A stretch of 14,043 bases of DNA from an uncultured Erysipelotrichaceae bacterium. Lineage in GTDB: Bacteria > Bacillota_I > Bacilli_A > Erysipelotrichales > Erysipelotrichaceae. Positions 7,176 through 14,043 of this stretch are shown in pieces. A program made the translations under genes and the position numbers. Location of the stretch: NCBI GenBank assembly GCA_947175465.1, contig CAMWMY010000012.1, forward strand, positions 1-14,043, in the 5' to 3' direction. Numbering within the stretch: the first letter of the stretch is position 1; each line of letters starts with the position of its first letter. The notes under the pieces are model-generated. The model did no database searches, was not told the origin of the DNA, and saw only the letters and a list, made by a program, of their open reading frames with translations.

Positions 7176-7193
7176 AGCTATCACCTCATTTCC

Positions 7194-7202
7194 ATTGTAG
7201 CA
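7194..7202 (-). promoter_or_regulatory. Extended -10 promoter of the two-component genes
   Basis: The minus strand reads TGC followed by TACAAT (7199-7194), an extended -10 with no recognisable -35, since the upstream bases belong to the glmM terminator T tract. Transcription would start near 7187, leaving a leader of about a dozen bases that is almost entirely the ribosome-binding site. Confidence 0.5.
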
Positions 7203-7213
7203 TAAAAACCACG

Positions 7214-7240
7214 AAAAAAAAGGACTTTCTTAAAGTCCTT
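7214..7240 (-). terminator. Terminator of the cdaA-cdaR-glmM operon
   Basis: The 9-bp arms AAGGACTTT and AAAGTCCTT with a 3-nt loop are followed by a run of T (7220-7214) on the minus strand. The glmM TAA (7230-7232) lies in the hairpin loop and arm, so the 5' arm is also the last codons of glmM. Confidence 0.88.
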
Positions 7241-8564
7241 GCGTTTTTATAAAATTTACTACATGAGTGACATATTTCTCACATAATTGATCACTCTTTG
7301 CTTCTACCATAACTCTTACTAATGGTTCTGTTCCACTTGGTCTTACAAGAATACGACCATCTTCTCCTAATTCTTTTGCTACTTCTTCAATGCATGCAAG
7401 TAAAGAGGCATCTTTTAAAGCAGCTGCTTTATCTTTCACAGGTACATTTTGTAATAACTGTGGATAAATAGTTAAATCTTGTGATAACGTTTTTAAAGAA
7501 TGCCCTGTATTTTTCATGATTTCTAATAATTTTAGTGCAGAGAGTATTCCATCTCCTGTATTGGCATGGTCTTTAAAAATAATATGTCCACTTTGCTCTC
7601 CACCAATTCCATAATCATCTTTCAACATGCACTCAAACACATATTTATCTCCTACGGCTGTTTGCTCATAGCGAATTCCTTTACGGTCAAATGCACGATA
7701 CAATCCAAGGTTAGACATAACAGTAGTAACTACTGTATCCTTCTTTAATATTTGTTTATCAAACATGTAACATCCACAAATGTATAAAATATGATCTCCT
7801 GTTACAAGCTCTCCTACTTCATTTACTGCAATCAAACGATCTGCATCCCCATCAAAAGCAAACCCAGCATCGTATTTTCCACTCTTCATAAGTTCTTGTA
7901 AACCTTCAGGATGCGTAGAACCACAGTGTGTATTAATATTAATTCCATCTGGTTCACTATGAATCACATCAACACTAGCTCCTAAGCTTGTAAATAGTTC
8001 ATACGCACAGCTTGTCGCACTTCCATTAGCTAAATCAAGGGCAATGCGCATTCCTTGTAAAGAAACAGGCACACAGCGACGTAAATACGATTGGTAAATC
8101 TCCATGCCTTCTACATATGAGACTACTTTTCCAATTGCTTGATCAACAGCTAAAGAAATAGTAGCTTGTCCATCCATATAAGCTTCAATTTTTTCTTCAA
8201 TCTCAGCATTCATCTTCATCCCTTGACCATTAAATAATTTAATTCCGTTATCATAATAAGGATTGTGCGATGCACTTACCATAATTCCACAATCAAATTG
8301 TTGATCTTGAATAAGATAAGATACACTTGGCGTAGGACATACACCTAACAAGTACACAGTTGCACCCGTTGATGTTGCCCCAGCTGCAAGTCCCATTTCA
8401 AACATAGAAGAAGATAAACGTGTATCTTTTCCAATTAAAATTTTTGCAGGTTTCTTTTTGCTGTAATACCACCCAAGATATTCTCCAATTTTTATGGCCA
8501 TAGAAAGCGTCAAACTATCATTTGCACGCCCTCTTACACCATCTGTACCAAAATATTTTCCCAT
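7230..8564 (-). CDS. glmM: Phosphoglucosamine mutase GlmM
   Basis: 444-aa cytosolic mutase that converts glucosamine-6-P to glucosamine-1-P, on the path to UDP-GlcNAc and peptidoglycan. Full family length. Motifs: N-terminal YFGTDGVRG (4-12); active phosphoserine loop SASHNP (97-102, Ser99); metal-binding DGDADR (238-243); sugar-specificity GEQSGH (322-327); phosphate-binding RPSGTEP (408-414). The start follows GAGG, 7 nt upstream. It is third in the classic cdaA-cdaR-glmM operon, 16 bp after cdaR. In Bacillus, Listeria and Lactococcus GlmM binds and inhibits CdaA, which links wall precursor supply to cyclic-di-AMP. That is established elsewhere and inferred here from gene order. Confidence 0.97.
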   Translation of the reverse strand: MGKYFGTDGVRGRANDSLTLSMAIKIGEYLGWYYSKKKPAKILIGKDTRLSSSMFEMGLAAGATSTGATVYLLGVCPTPSVSYLIQDQQFDCGIMVSASHNPYYDNGIKLFNGQGMKMNAEIEEKIEAYMDGQATISLAVDQAIGKVVSYVEGMEIYQSYLRRCVPVSLQGMRIALDLANGSATSCAYELFTSLGASVDVIHSEPDGININTHCGSTHPEGLQELMKSGKYDAGFAFDGDADRLIAVNEVGELVTGDHILYICGCYMFDKQILKKDTVVTTVMSNLGLYRAFDRKGIRYEQTAVGDKYVFECMLKDDYGIGGEQSGHIIFKDHANTGDGILSALKLLEIMKNTGHSLKTLSQDLTIYPQLLQNVPVKDKAAALKDASLLACIEEVAKELGEDGRILVRPSGTEPLVRVMVEAKSDQLCEKYVTHVVNFIKTQGL

Positions 8565-8580
8565 AATTACACCTCTATTA

Positions 8581-9951
8581 TTATTTTATATTAATTTCAA
8601 TCATTGTTGTCGATTTTCGCAACTCATAAGTTGCCAATTTATTTTTCCCTGTTACAGTTAATGGTAACTCTCTTACTCCTCCAGAAGTCACATTTGCTAA
8701 ATCTATAACAACGGTAATATCTTCCGCTGTAATTGTATCCAAGATACCTTGTGCTCCTTTTACAATAACTGTTGTATAAGCCTCAGATGCGTCTACCGGC
8801 TTTAGATCCATATTTTCTGGTTTATTTTTATATAAAATAGGTACTTGTGTAATTTCTTTTGTTACACTATCTTCCAACTTAATACTAATATTCACTGTTT
8901 TTAAACTTGCTTTCGTTATTCCATTTGGCAATACGATTGGCATTGGTATACTCATATCAGAAGTAAGTGTACTTGCTGGAATAGAAATCGGTAATTCCGT
9001 TATCGCATCTAGCATTTTCTGTGGTCCATATAAAGTAACCGCTTGATAATCTAAAGTATAAGAAGCAATCGCTTTTCCATTTGGTACCATACCAATAGGT
9101 ACAATCGTAATCGGCACATTTTTATTTGGTGTCGATACACTTACTTTGGTTTTCATCGTCTCCGGTATAATATCAACACTCATCTGATTTCCTTGTTGAT
9201 CATAAGCTACTAATTTCGAATCTGTTTCAAAATCGCTACTTACACCATTTACATCAATCAATGCTTTTACAAAAGCGATTTGATTAATCGTATCTTCCGA
9301 TGCACGTACAACAACTTCTCCTTGCTCGAATTCTGGCTCACTTAAAGCATAAATATTATCCATTTTACTCGTATTTACAAAGTCATATCCTAAATTAAAA
9401 CGCTTAGATATTTTCTTTTTAATTGTCACAACAGCAGTTGAAGGTTCTAATTTAACATCTAAACGTGATGAGAAATTTTTCGGTTGTAAGTTTACCTCAT
9501 GCGTACCCTCACTTAAATCTGTTAAATCTGCATACACTTGATAGTTACTTTGTGAGCGAACAAGTTGAATATCGTTCAACTCTCCAATCGCAGTTACTTT
9601 AACTGTTGCTGGTAATCCTTCTACTTCATAAGCTTGTTGTGATATTTCTGCACTTACAGCGACATTATTTAATTCAACACTTTGCTTATTAGAAGTAAAT
9701 AAGTTCCCATTTTCTTTTCCTGCACGAATAAGAAAGAAGAACAATACCGCTAGCATTAATGCTACAAGCTTTCCATGTTTTTGGTTAAATAATAATTTAT
9801 CTAGCCACCCACTCAACCATCGAAAGAATTTAGCAACCGAATTTTCTACATTCGCATAAGTTCTAGCAAACGTCTGTCCTTTTTCCGCAATTGCCTTTGC
9901 CAGCTCTGTTTTTCCTTCAGAACTTAATTGCGATTTTTTTCGTCTTGCCAT
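8581..9951 (-). CDS. cdaR: CdaA regulatory protein CdaR (YbbR domains)
   Basis: 456-aa membrane protein with one helix (about 61-77, ALMLAVLFFFLIRAG) and a long extracytoplasmic region made of about four YbbR-type beta repeats (about 88-170, 178-260, 270-355, 362-454). It is the partner of the diadenylate cyclase CdaA and modulates its activity. The cytosolic N-terminus is about 60 residues, basic (MARRKKSQ) with an amphipathic aromatic stretch FFRWLSGWLDKLLF (42-55). This is longer than I would expect for the Bacillus protein. The start overlaps the last 28 nt of cdaA in another frame. The SD is weak (GGA, 6-9 nt upstream), which suggests translational coupling to cdaA. Confidence 0.9.
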   Translation of the reverse strand: MARRKKSQLSSEGKTELAKAIAEKGQTFARTYANVENSVAKFFRWLSGWLDKLLFNQKHGKLVALMLAVLFFFLIRAGKENGNLFTSNKQSVELNNVAVSAEISQQAYEVEGLPATVKVTAIGELNDIQLVRSQSNYQVYADLTDLSEGTHEVNLQPKNFSSRLDVKLEPSTAVVTIKKKISKRFNLGYDFVNTSKMDNIYALSEPEFEQGEVVVRASEDTINQIAFVKALIDVNGVSSDFETDSKLVAYDQQGNQMSVDIIPETMKTKVSVSTPNKNVPITIVPIGMVPNGKAIASYTLDYQAVTLYGPQKMLDAITELPISIPASTLTSDMSIPMPIVLPNGITKASLKTVNISIKLEDSVTKEITQVPILYKNKPENMDLKPVDASEAYTTVIVKGAQGILDTITAEDITVVIDLANVTSGGVRELPLTVTGKNKLATYELRKSTTMIEINIK

Positions 9952-11348
9952 TGATCATCCATCCCTTCTTTTTCTTCTTTAGAAGCTAATGTTGCCTTAC
10001 TAGATTTATAATTTAGAATGATTGTATCTGGATCAATAACATCATCTAATAAAGAAACTATTTCTTTAGAAATTGATGTTTGAGGGGTACGTTTTACTAC
10101 TTGCTTATCTTCCATATTGGCTTGTTTCTCTTTTTCACCATTCGCTTTTTCTAAAGGTTTCTTATCTACAACCTTTTCTTCTTTTTCTTGCTTCTGTACT
10201 ACTGGCTTTGGCTTTTTAGCAACTGGTTTTGGTTTCTTCACTTCTTCATTAGCTTCAGGTTTAGCATCAGCATCCGATACAATCGTATCAAATAAGGAAT
10301 CAAGCTCTTGGTTTTCTTCTACTAAATTTTCAATTCCAATTTTCTCAACTTGGATTTCTAATTTCTTTTTCTCTAATTTCTGTTTATTTTCTTTTTCTTC
10401 TTTTTTCACTCTTTCAGGTTTAATCCCTTTTTCTTTGCTTCTCTTCGAGCGACTTTTTAAATAAGAAGAAAATTTTCCTGCTTTTGCTTCTTTGGCAGCT
10501 TTATCTTCCTCAATTTGTAAAATGTTTTTCTCCATATCGCTTTCTTTACTAATTTTTTCATTTGCAACTTCATTTTCCGTTTGACAAATTACCATTAATA
10601 AAAACTCACGAAGACTCTTATCATTTACAACGGTTAACTTCCCACCTTCAGCAATCGAAATATTTCCTGTTTCTTCGGATACAACAATCGTAATAGAGTC
10701 CGTAATTTCACTAATTCCAACCGCAGCACGGTGACGAGCTCCATAACTTGTCGGTAAATCTAAAGAAGTTGGTGGAAAATATGCAGCAGCACAAGCAATT
10801 TTTACCCCTTGTAAAATAACAGCCCCATCATGAAGAGGAGTTCCAGGCACAAAAATTGAGCAAAGCAATTCAGAAGTAACAACCGAATTCATCGGTGTTC
10901 CTGTTTTAATAAAATCGGTTAAGGAATGCCCCTGTTCTAAAGAGATTAAAGCACCTGTTTTATGCTTTGACATTTCACTACATGCTTTCACTAATTCATC
11001 TACTAATTTTTCACGTTCATTAACAGTTAAAGTAGAAATACGTGAGAAAACACTACTCTTCCCTAATTTTTCTAATAAAGAGCGAATCTCTGGTTGGAAA
11101 ATAATAATAAATGCTAAAATCCCCCAGTTTACAAAGATATCCGCTAAGTATTCCACAGTAGATAATCCAAATAAAGTGGCTACCCCTTTAATTAGAACTA
11201 CTAATAAAATTCCTTTAAATATTTGAATCGTACGTGAATTATTTTTTACAATCTTTAAACAATAGTAAATAACAACCCATACACATACGATATCCGCAAT
11301 CATTTGAATTAGTTTTATCAAATTATTCGTTGTTATATAATCGAACAT
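9924..11348 (-). CDS. cdaA: Diadenylate cyclase CdaA with long charged C-terminal tail
   Basis: Membrane cyclase making cyclic-di-AMP from two ATP, 474 aa with the start chosen here. Three N-terminal helices (about 12-30, 42-60, 66-84), then the DAC domain (about 85-255) with catalytic DGA (174-176) and RHR (205-207). Typical CdaA proteins stop near residue 270-280. This one continues about 200 residues, Lys/Glu-rich and probably mostly disordered, with a KKPKPVAKKPKPVV repeat (371-384) and two less charged islands (about 334-361 and 426-450). The start at ATG 11346-11348 aligns with CdaA N-termini and follows GGAG by 11 nt. An upstream in-frame ATG at 11510 would run through the promoter and is rejected. 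First gene of cdaA-cdaR-glmM; its end overlaps cdaR by 28 nt. Catalytic residues are intact, so the cyclase should be active. Confidence 0.95.
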   Translation of the reverse strand: MFDYITTNNLIKLIQMIADIVCVWVVIYYCLKIVKNNSRTIQIFKGILLVVLIKGVATLFGLSTVEYLADIFVNWGILAFIIIFQPEIRSLLEKLGKSSVFSRISTLTVNEREKLVDELVKACSEMSKHKTGALISLEQGHSLTDFIKTGTPMNSVVTSELLCSIFVPGTPLHDGAVILQGVKIACAAAYFPPTSLDLPTSYGARHRAAVGISEITDSITIVVSEETGNISIAEGGKLTVVNDKSLREFLLMVICQTENEVANEKISKESDMEKNILQIEEDKAAKEAKAGKFSSYLKSRSKRSKEKGIKPERVKKEEKENKQKLEKKKLEIQVEKIGIENLVEENQELDSLFDTIVSDADAKPEANEEVKKPKPVAKKPKPVVQKQEKEEKVVDKKPLEKANGEKEKQANMEDKQVVKRTPQTSISKEIVSLLDDVIDPDTIILNYKSSKATLASKEEKEGMDDQWQDEKNRN

Positions 11349-11376
11349 ATATGGTAACACTCCTTCCATGATGATT

Positions 11377-11385
11377 ATTATACCA
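11377..11385 (-). promoter_or_regulatory. Extended -10 promoter of cdaA
   Basis: The minus strand reads TGG followed by a consensus TATAAT (11382-11377), with start near 11370 and a leader of about 22 nt carrying AAGGAG. No good -35 is visible (AACGAA at 17 bp), as is common for extended -10 promoters. It lies between the cdaA start and an imperfect palindrome at 11403-11437. Confidence 0.6.
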
Positions 11386-11402
11386 TATTTTTTTATAACT
11401 TC

Positions 11403-11437
11403 GTTATGAAATATAGGAAATCTCCTATTTTCATAAC
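11403..11437. repeat. Imperfect 15/16-bp inverted repeat between divergent genes
   Basis: The arms GTTATGAAATATAGGA (11403-11418) and TCCTATTTTCATAAC (11423-11437) are reverse complements except for one extra base, with a 4-nt centre. No T tract follows on either strand, so it is not a terminator. It sits about 20 bp upstream of the cdaA -10 and upstream of the divergent small gene, a place where a regulator could touch both promoters. Confidence 0.55.
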
Positions 11438-11544
11438 ATATAAAAGAGCTTTTTACCTTTCTTAATAAATTTATAAAGAAATCTATCATAATAATGTATA
11501 TACTACCCATGCCTTCTCCATACTATAAGCAGGAGGTGTTAAAA

Positions 11545-11706
11545 ATGGCACAGAAAAAATATCGTCCTGGCATGAACTGTGAAAAAACAGGAAAATATAG
11601 CTGTTACAATGCTAAAGGAAAGCTTATTAATGAAGATGTTGATGTGGAAAAAGGAAGACGTTTTCCTCCTTCTCAAGAAGAAGGTTGCTACTACGAAGAA
11701 CAGTAA
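11545..11706 (+). CDS. YjzC-like small protein
   Basis: 53-aa protein, the only plus-strand gene. The start is ATG 11545 because AGGAGGTG ends 6 nt upstream. An in-frame ATG at 11494 has no SD. The layout (RPG near the N-terminus at 8-9, a GKY/VY turn near 16-18, then EKGRRFPP at 36-42 and a short C-terminus) resembles the YjzC-like family of Bacillota, whose function is unknown to me. It is hydrophilic, with no signal or membrane segment. It has three Cys (12, 20, 48), which might bind metal or form disulphides. It is divergent from cdaA and convergent with the transglutaminase-like gene. I find no strong promoter; TATACT at 11499-11504 is a weak candidate for the -10. Confidence 0.75.
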   Translation: MAQKKYRPGMNCEKTGKYSCYNAKGKLINEDVDVEKGRRFPPSQEEGCYYEEQ

Positions 11707-11727
11707 TCTATTTTCTCTTTAAGTTAG

Positions 11728-11772
11728 AAAAAGACTTCTTATGGAACTATTTCCAAATAAAGAAGTCTTTTT
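11728..11772. terminator. Bidirectional terminator
   Basis: The 13-bp arms AAAAAGACTTCTT (11728-11740) and AAGAAGTCTTTTT (11760-11772) enclose a second small stem (TGGAA 11742-11746 with TTCCA 11751-11755). A T run lies on the 3' side in both directions. It serves the YjzC-like gene on plus and the transglutaminase-like gene on minus, whose stop codon begins at the hairpin edge (11773-11775). Confidence 0.88.
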
Positions 11773-12873
11773 TTATAACATAATTTTAATCACTTGCAAT
11801 TCTTCATTTATATAATAAGAAATAGAAGGAAGCGATACACCACATCTACGTAATAGAACTCCTACTTTTTGCTCATCAAACAAAATAGTTTGTATAGCTA
11901 AGCGAGTCGCTTCATCTTGACACTTCAACTCTATAAAAGGCTGCTGCTCATTTATAGCTTTTTTCATGAGAGTAAGTATTTGCTCTTCATCATATTGGGT
12001 AAAATAAGCATTTTCTTTGCGATAATAAGATATTTCTTCTTTTAAAGGTGTCGGAAGCTTTTCATTAGGTGCATATAAAGAAAGTACTTCTTCTAATGTC
12101 ATCATAAAATACGCATATGTTTTATTGTATAACTGATTCGACAATGGATCCCCCCACGTAGTATCCATATAAACATACGAATCATCTATTTCTATTAAAT
12201 TCCATGCATGCTCAACACCTTGTTTTAAACTTTTCCCAGTAATATAAGCACAACGAATACCTAACTTTTGTAGAAGATATTGTGCCGTTTTCGCATAACC
12301 AGCACAAACAGATTGTCCATATTCTAAAACACTTAAAATATTTTGATTATGTTTAGAATCTACAACATATTCACAATGGTCAATAATATAATCATATACA
12401 TACTTTACTTTTTCATAGGTTGATGTACTTAAACGAATAGGCTCTAAAATAGTATCTGTTAATTGTTCCAATTGCATATTCTTCTGTTCCACTTCCTCTT
12501 GAGTCATAATATAAGTAGGATACAATATAAAATATTGAAAAGTGCCATACTTTTTCACTTCTCGATATTGCAATCCATTCACCCAAAAGATTTGTGGATG
12601 ATCTTTTAAAACACTTTGATATATCGAAACAATATCTTCTGTTGTCTGTTGATCAATTTGAATCTCACTTGTTTGTTTTAATAATGCTTCATAAATTTGG
12701 TCATATACCATTTGATCTTTATTATGTAATAAACTACGCATATAATTTACATCTAATGTATACTTCGATGCTGGTGTTGTTGATGCTGGTAAGACAGGTA
12801 CTTGCTCAGTATTAGCTTGATAATACATATATACACCACAACATAAGATAGCTATCAAGATTATTATTTTCAT
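11773..12873 (-). CDS. Exported transglutaminase-like domain protein
   Basis: 366-aa protein with an N-terminal hydrophobic segment (2-18, IIILIAILCCGVYMYY) acting as signal anchor or signal peptide. Neither Cys11 nor Cys12 has a proper lipobox before it. The transglutaminase-like core (about 150-240) has the papain-fold triad Cys190 (SVCAGYA), His222 (EHAWN) and Asp237 (MDTTWGDP), all intact. The N-terminal part (40-145) and a C-terminal part of about 110 residues are not recognised. Relatives act as cysteine peptidases or amide-bond enzymes at the cell surface; the substrate is unknown. The SD is AGGAG, 6 nt before ATG. The 168 bp upstream (12874-13041) hold no confident promoter, no hairpin and no gene I can support, so it may be read through from the nuclease gene. 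Confidence 0.87.
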   Translation of the reverse strand: MKIIILIAILCCGVYMYYQANTEQVPVLPASTTPASKYTLDVNYMRSLLHNKDQMVYDQIYEALLKQTSEIQIDQQTTEDIVSIYQSVLKDHPQIFWVNGLQYREVKKYGTFQYFILYPTYIMTQEEVEQKNMQLEQLTDTILEPIRLSTSTYEKVKYVYDYIIDHCEYVVDSKHNQNILSVLEYGQSVCAGYAKTAQYLLQKLGIRCAYITGKSLKQGVEHAWNLIEIDDSYVYMDTTWGDPLSNQLYNKTYAYFMMTLEEVLSLYAPNEKLPTPLKEEISYYRKENAYFTQYDEEQILTLMKKAINEQQPFIELKCQDEATRLAIQTILFDEQKVGVLLRRCGVSLPSISYYINEELQVIKIML

Positions 12874-13041
12874 AAAATTCTCCTATCTAAACATTCATAA
12901 ATATCAAACTGCTTATAGTGACCAAACTCTATTTTATCTTTCCTAAACAAATTATTTTACGTTAAATGATATGCTTTCCTACTGTAAGCTATGATAATCT
13001 TCTTTAGGCTTCTAATATTCCATTATATTTCTTCGCCCTTT

Positions 13042-13566
13042 TTAGTTTTCATCTGCCCAAATATTTCGTCTATTCAATTGTGCCTCTTTTTCTGCCGCTT
13101 TAAGCTCATTGGCGTATTTATAGCTATCTTTTAAATATTTCACTTCTGCTAAGCCTTCTTTTACTAATTGTGTTTGTAATAAGATACCATCCACAAATAC
13201 CCATCCTAAGCTTCTACCATATTTATCTATTTTATCACTTTCTTCATATTCAATTTGAATCTCTTTGGCGTTTGTTAAAAAATTACAAGTATAGTTACTA
13301 GCTTCTTTCCCAAAAGGTTGTTCTGGTGTATTAGCTTTCACTGTTTCAGGTGTATCAATCCCTAAAAAACGTACTGTTGTATCTTCTCCATTAATATAGA
13401 AATGTGCTGTATCTCCATCCGTACATTTCGCTAAGGTAATGATATCTTTCGATGAGAATGTTTGTTGGTAATAAGTAAAAATTCCTATCACTAACAAAAG
13501 AATAAGAGTAACATATATATTCCCCTTCCCTAATTTCATAATTTTCTTTATTTGTTTCTTTTTCAT
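13042..13566 (-). CDS. Thermonuclease (SNase) family protein, membrane-anchored or secreted
   Basis: 174-aa protein with a basic N-terminus (MKKKQIKK), a hydrophobic segment (about 17-32) and one SNase/OB-fold domain (about 42-171). Residues matching the staphylococcal nuclease active site are present: Asp52 (DGDT), Arg66 (VRFLGID), Asp71 and Glu74 (DTPE), Arg118 (KYGRSLGW). It should be a Ca2+-dependent nuclease acting outside the membrane, for scavenging or degrading extracellular DNA/RNA. Length and order are normal for the family. The start has AAGGA, 9 nt upstream. A TATAAT at 13651-13656 (minus) is a possible -10, without a clear -35. No terminator is visible downstream. Confidence 0.93.
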   Translation of the reverse strand: MKKKQIKKIMKLGKGNIYVTLILLLVIGIFTYYQQTFSSKDIITLAKCTDGDTAHFYINGEDTTVRFLGIDTPETVKANTPEQPFGKEASNYTCNFLTNAKEIQIEYEESDKIDKYGRSLGWVFVDGILLQTQLVKEGLAEVKYLKDSYKYANELKAAEKEAQLNRRNIWADEN

Positions 13567-13688
13567 ATCTTTCTATCCTTTCTTTATATTTTATAATTTA
13601 AAATATATCGTAATTAAAATTACATATAACACATAACTCTTTCTCATTTCATTATAAAATAGCAAGTCTACAATATATTACTAAAGAC

Positions 13689-13718
13689 AAAAAAAGAACT
13701 TACCACAAGAGTAAGTCC
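13689..13718 (-). terminator. Terminator of the tRNA pair
   Basis: On the minus strand GGACTTAC pairs with GTAAGTTC (one G-U pair) around a 7-nt loop, followed by a run of seven T (13695-13689). It lies 14 nt after the tRNA-Ala CCA end. Confidence 0.82.
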
Positions 13719-13731
13719 GTTAATTTTTTAA

Positions 13732-13807
13732 TGGTGGAGCGTATCGGGATCGAACCGATGACCCCTTGCGTGCAAGGCAAGTGCTCTCCCAGCTGAGCTA
13801 ACACCCC
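13732..13807 (-). tRNA. tRNA-Ala (TGC)
   Basis: 76 nt including an encoded CCA (13734-13732). Acceptor stem GGGGTGT/ACGCTCC (two G-U pairs), D arm TTAGCTCAGCTGGGAGAGC, anticodon stem CTTGC/GCAAG with loop CTTGCAC, anticodon TGC at 13774-13772, and T arm with GGTTCGATCC. Reads GCN Ala codons. Second in a pair, 20 bp after tRNA-Ile. Confidence 0.97.
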
Positions 13808-13827
13808 ATATATATTTTTTTATTTAA

Positions 13828-13904
<77 letters not shown>

Positions 13905-13924
13905 GTATCGCTTAATGCTCATTT

Positions 13925-13953
13925 ATAATACCATGGGATTATTTGTATGTCAA
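13925..13953 (-). promoter_or_regulatory. Strong promoter of the tRNA-Ile-Ala unit
   Basis: The minus strand has consensus TTGACA (13953-13948), a 17-bp spacer and TATTAT (13930-13925), with TGG in front of the -10 (extended -10). The start is near 13918, about 14 nt before tRNA-Ile. The stretch to its right (13954-14043) holds T-rich runs and no gene I can support. Confidence 0.85.
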
Positions 13954-14043
13954 CAACTTTTTTCAACTTTTTTTATTTTTATAATTTGCCTGAATTGCAA
14001 GTAGAAACTGGAATTAAAGATAGAAATTAATATCAGAAGTATG

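Noticed and set aside
7176..7184. GTG start for the response regulator
   Set aside because: The GTG overlaps the GAGGTGAT ribosome-binding site that serves ATG 7175.
10117..10464. Plus-strand ORF of 115 codons opposite cdaA
   Set aside because: It is the Phe/Ser-rich antisense image of the Lys/Glu-rich CdaA tail, with no SD and no recognisable domain.
11349..11510. N-terminal extension of cdaA from an ATG at 11510
   Set aside because: It would run through the extended -10 promoter and the inverted repeat, has no SD, and does not resemble CdaA N-termini. The ATG at 11348 does.
11494..11544. 17-residue N-terminal extension of the YjzC-like protein
   Set aside because: No SD precedes ATG 11494, while AGGAGGTG lies at the right distance before ATG 11545.
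12838..12843. Lipoprotein signal at Cys11/Cys12 of the transglutaminase-like protein
   Set aside because: The residue before each Cys is Leu or Cys rather than Gly/Ala/Ser, so no lipobox is present; a signal anchor is more likely.
13610..13623. Short palindrome GTAATTAAAATTAC upstream of the nuclease gene
   Set aside because: Only 6-bp arms made mostly of A and T; expected by chance, with no promoter element lined up with it.
13664..13677. 14-bp sequence AAGTCTACAATATA repeated at 85-98
   Set aside because: In AT-rich DNA a few 14-bp matches per 14 kb are expected by chance. The second copy is not part of a palindrome or a clear promoter.

Overview
The window is AT-rich DNA in bacterial style: dense genes, good Shine-Dalgarno sites and U-tract terminators. 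It uses the standard code, with TGA as a stop (end of the alpha/beta hydrolase) and TGG for Trp. Gene content (cdaA-cdaR-glmM, MgtE, a YjzC-like small protein, an OmpR-type two-component pair, a Firmicutes-type Ddl) points to a low-GC Gram-positive (Bacillota). Erysipelotrichia-like is my best guess, by inference only. Every gene except one small plus-strand ORF is on the minus strand, so transcription runs right to left. No gene-free stretch exceeds 300 bp. I see no phage, IS, CRISPR or plasmid functions.

Layout in the direction of transcription. (1) A tRNA-Ile(GAT)-tRNA-Ala(TGC) pair has its own consensus promoter and terminator. (2) An anchored or secreted staphylococcal-type nuclease. (3) An exported transglutaminase-like protein that converges, through a shared bidirectional terminator, on (4) the lone plus-strand 53-aa YjzC-like gene. 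(5) The cdaA-cdaR-glmM operon, which joins cyclic-di-AMP synthesis to the glucosamine-1-P step of wall precursor synthesis. CdaA carries an unusual charged C-terminal tail of about 200 residues. It ends in a terminator overlapping the glmM stop. (6) A response regulator-histidine kinase pair with its own extended -10 promoter and terminator. (7) A three-gene unit: alpha/beta hydrolase, a membrane-anchored MurF-type ligase, and a divergent D-Ala-D-Ala-type ligase. It ends in a hairpin built into the last codons of the ligase gene. (8) mgtE, with its own promoter and terminator. (9) At the left edge, a promoter whose -35 sits in the loop of a perfect 14-bp inverted repeat, firing out of the window.

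The most interesting unit is (7). The MurF homologue lacks the usual N-terminal UDP-MurNAc-tripeptide-binding domain and has about five membrane helices instead. Its partner Ddl has a non-standard loop after the NxNxxPG motif. Together with the hydrolase they look like a dedicated membrane-surface dipeptide-ligation module, parallel to or replacing the soluble Ddl/MurF step. This is inference. The families themselves are not new.
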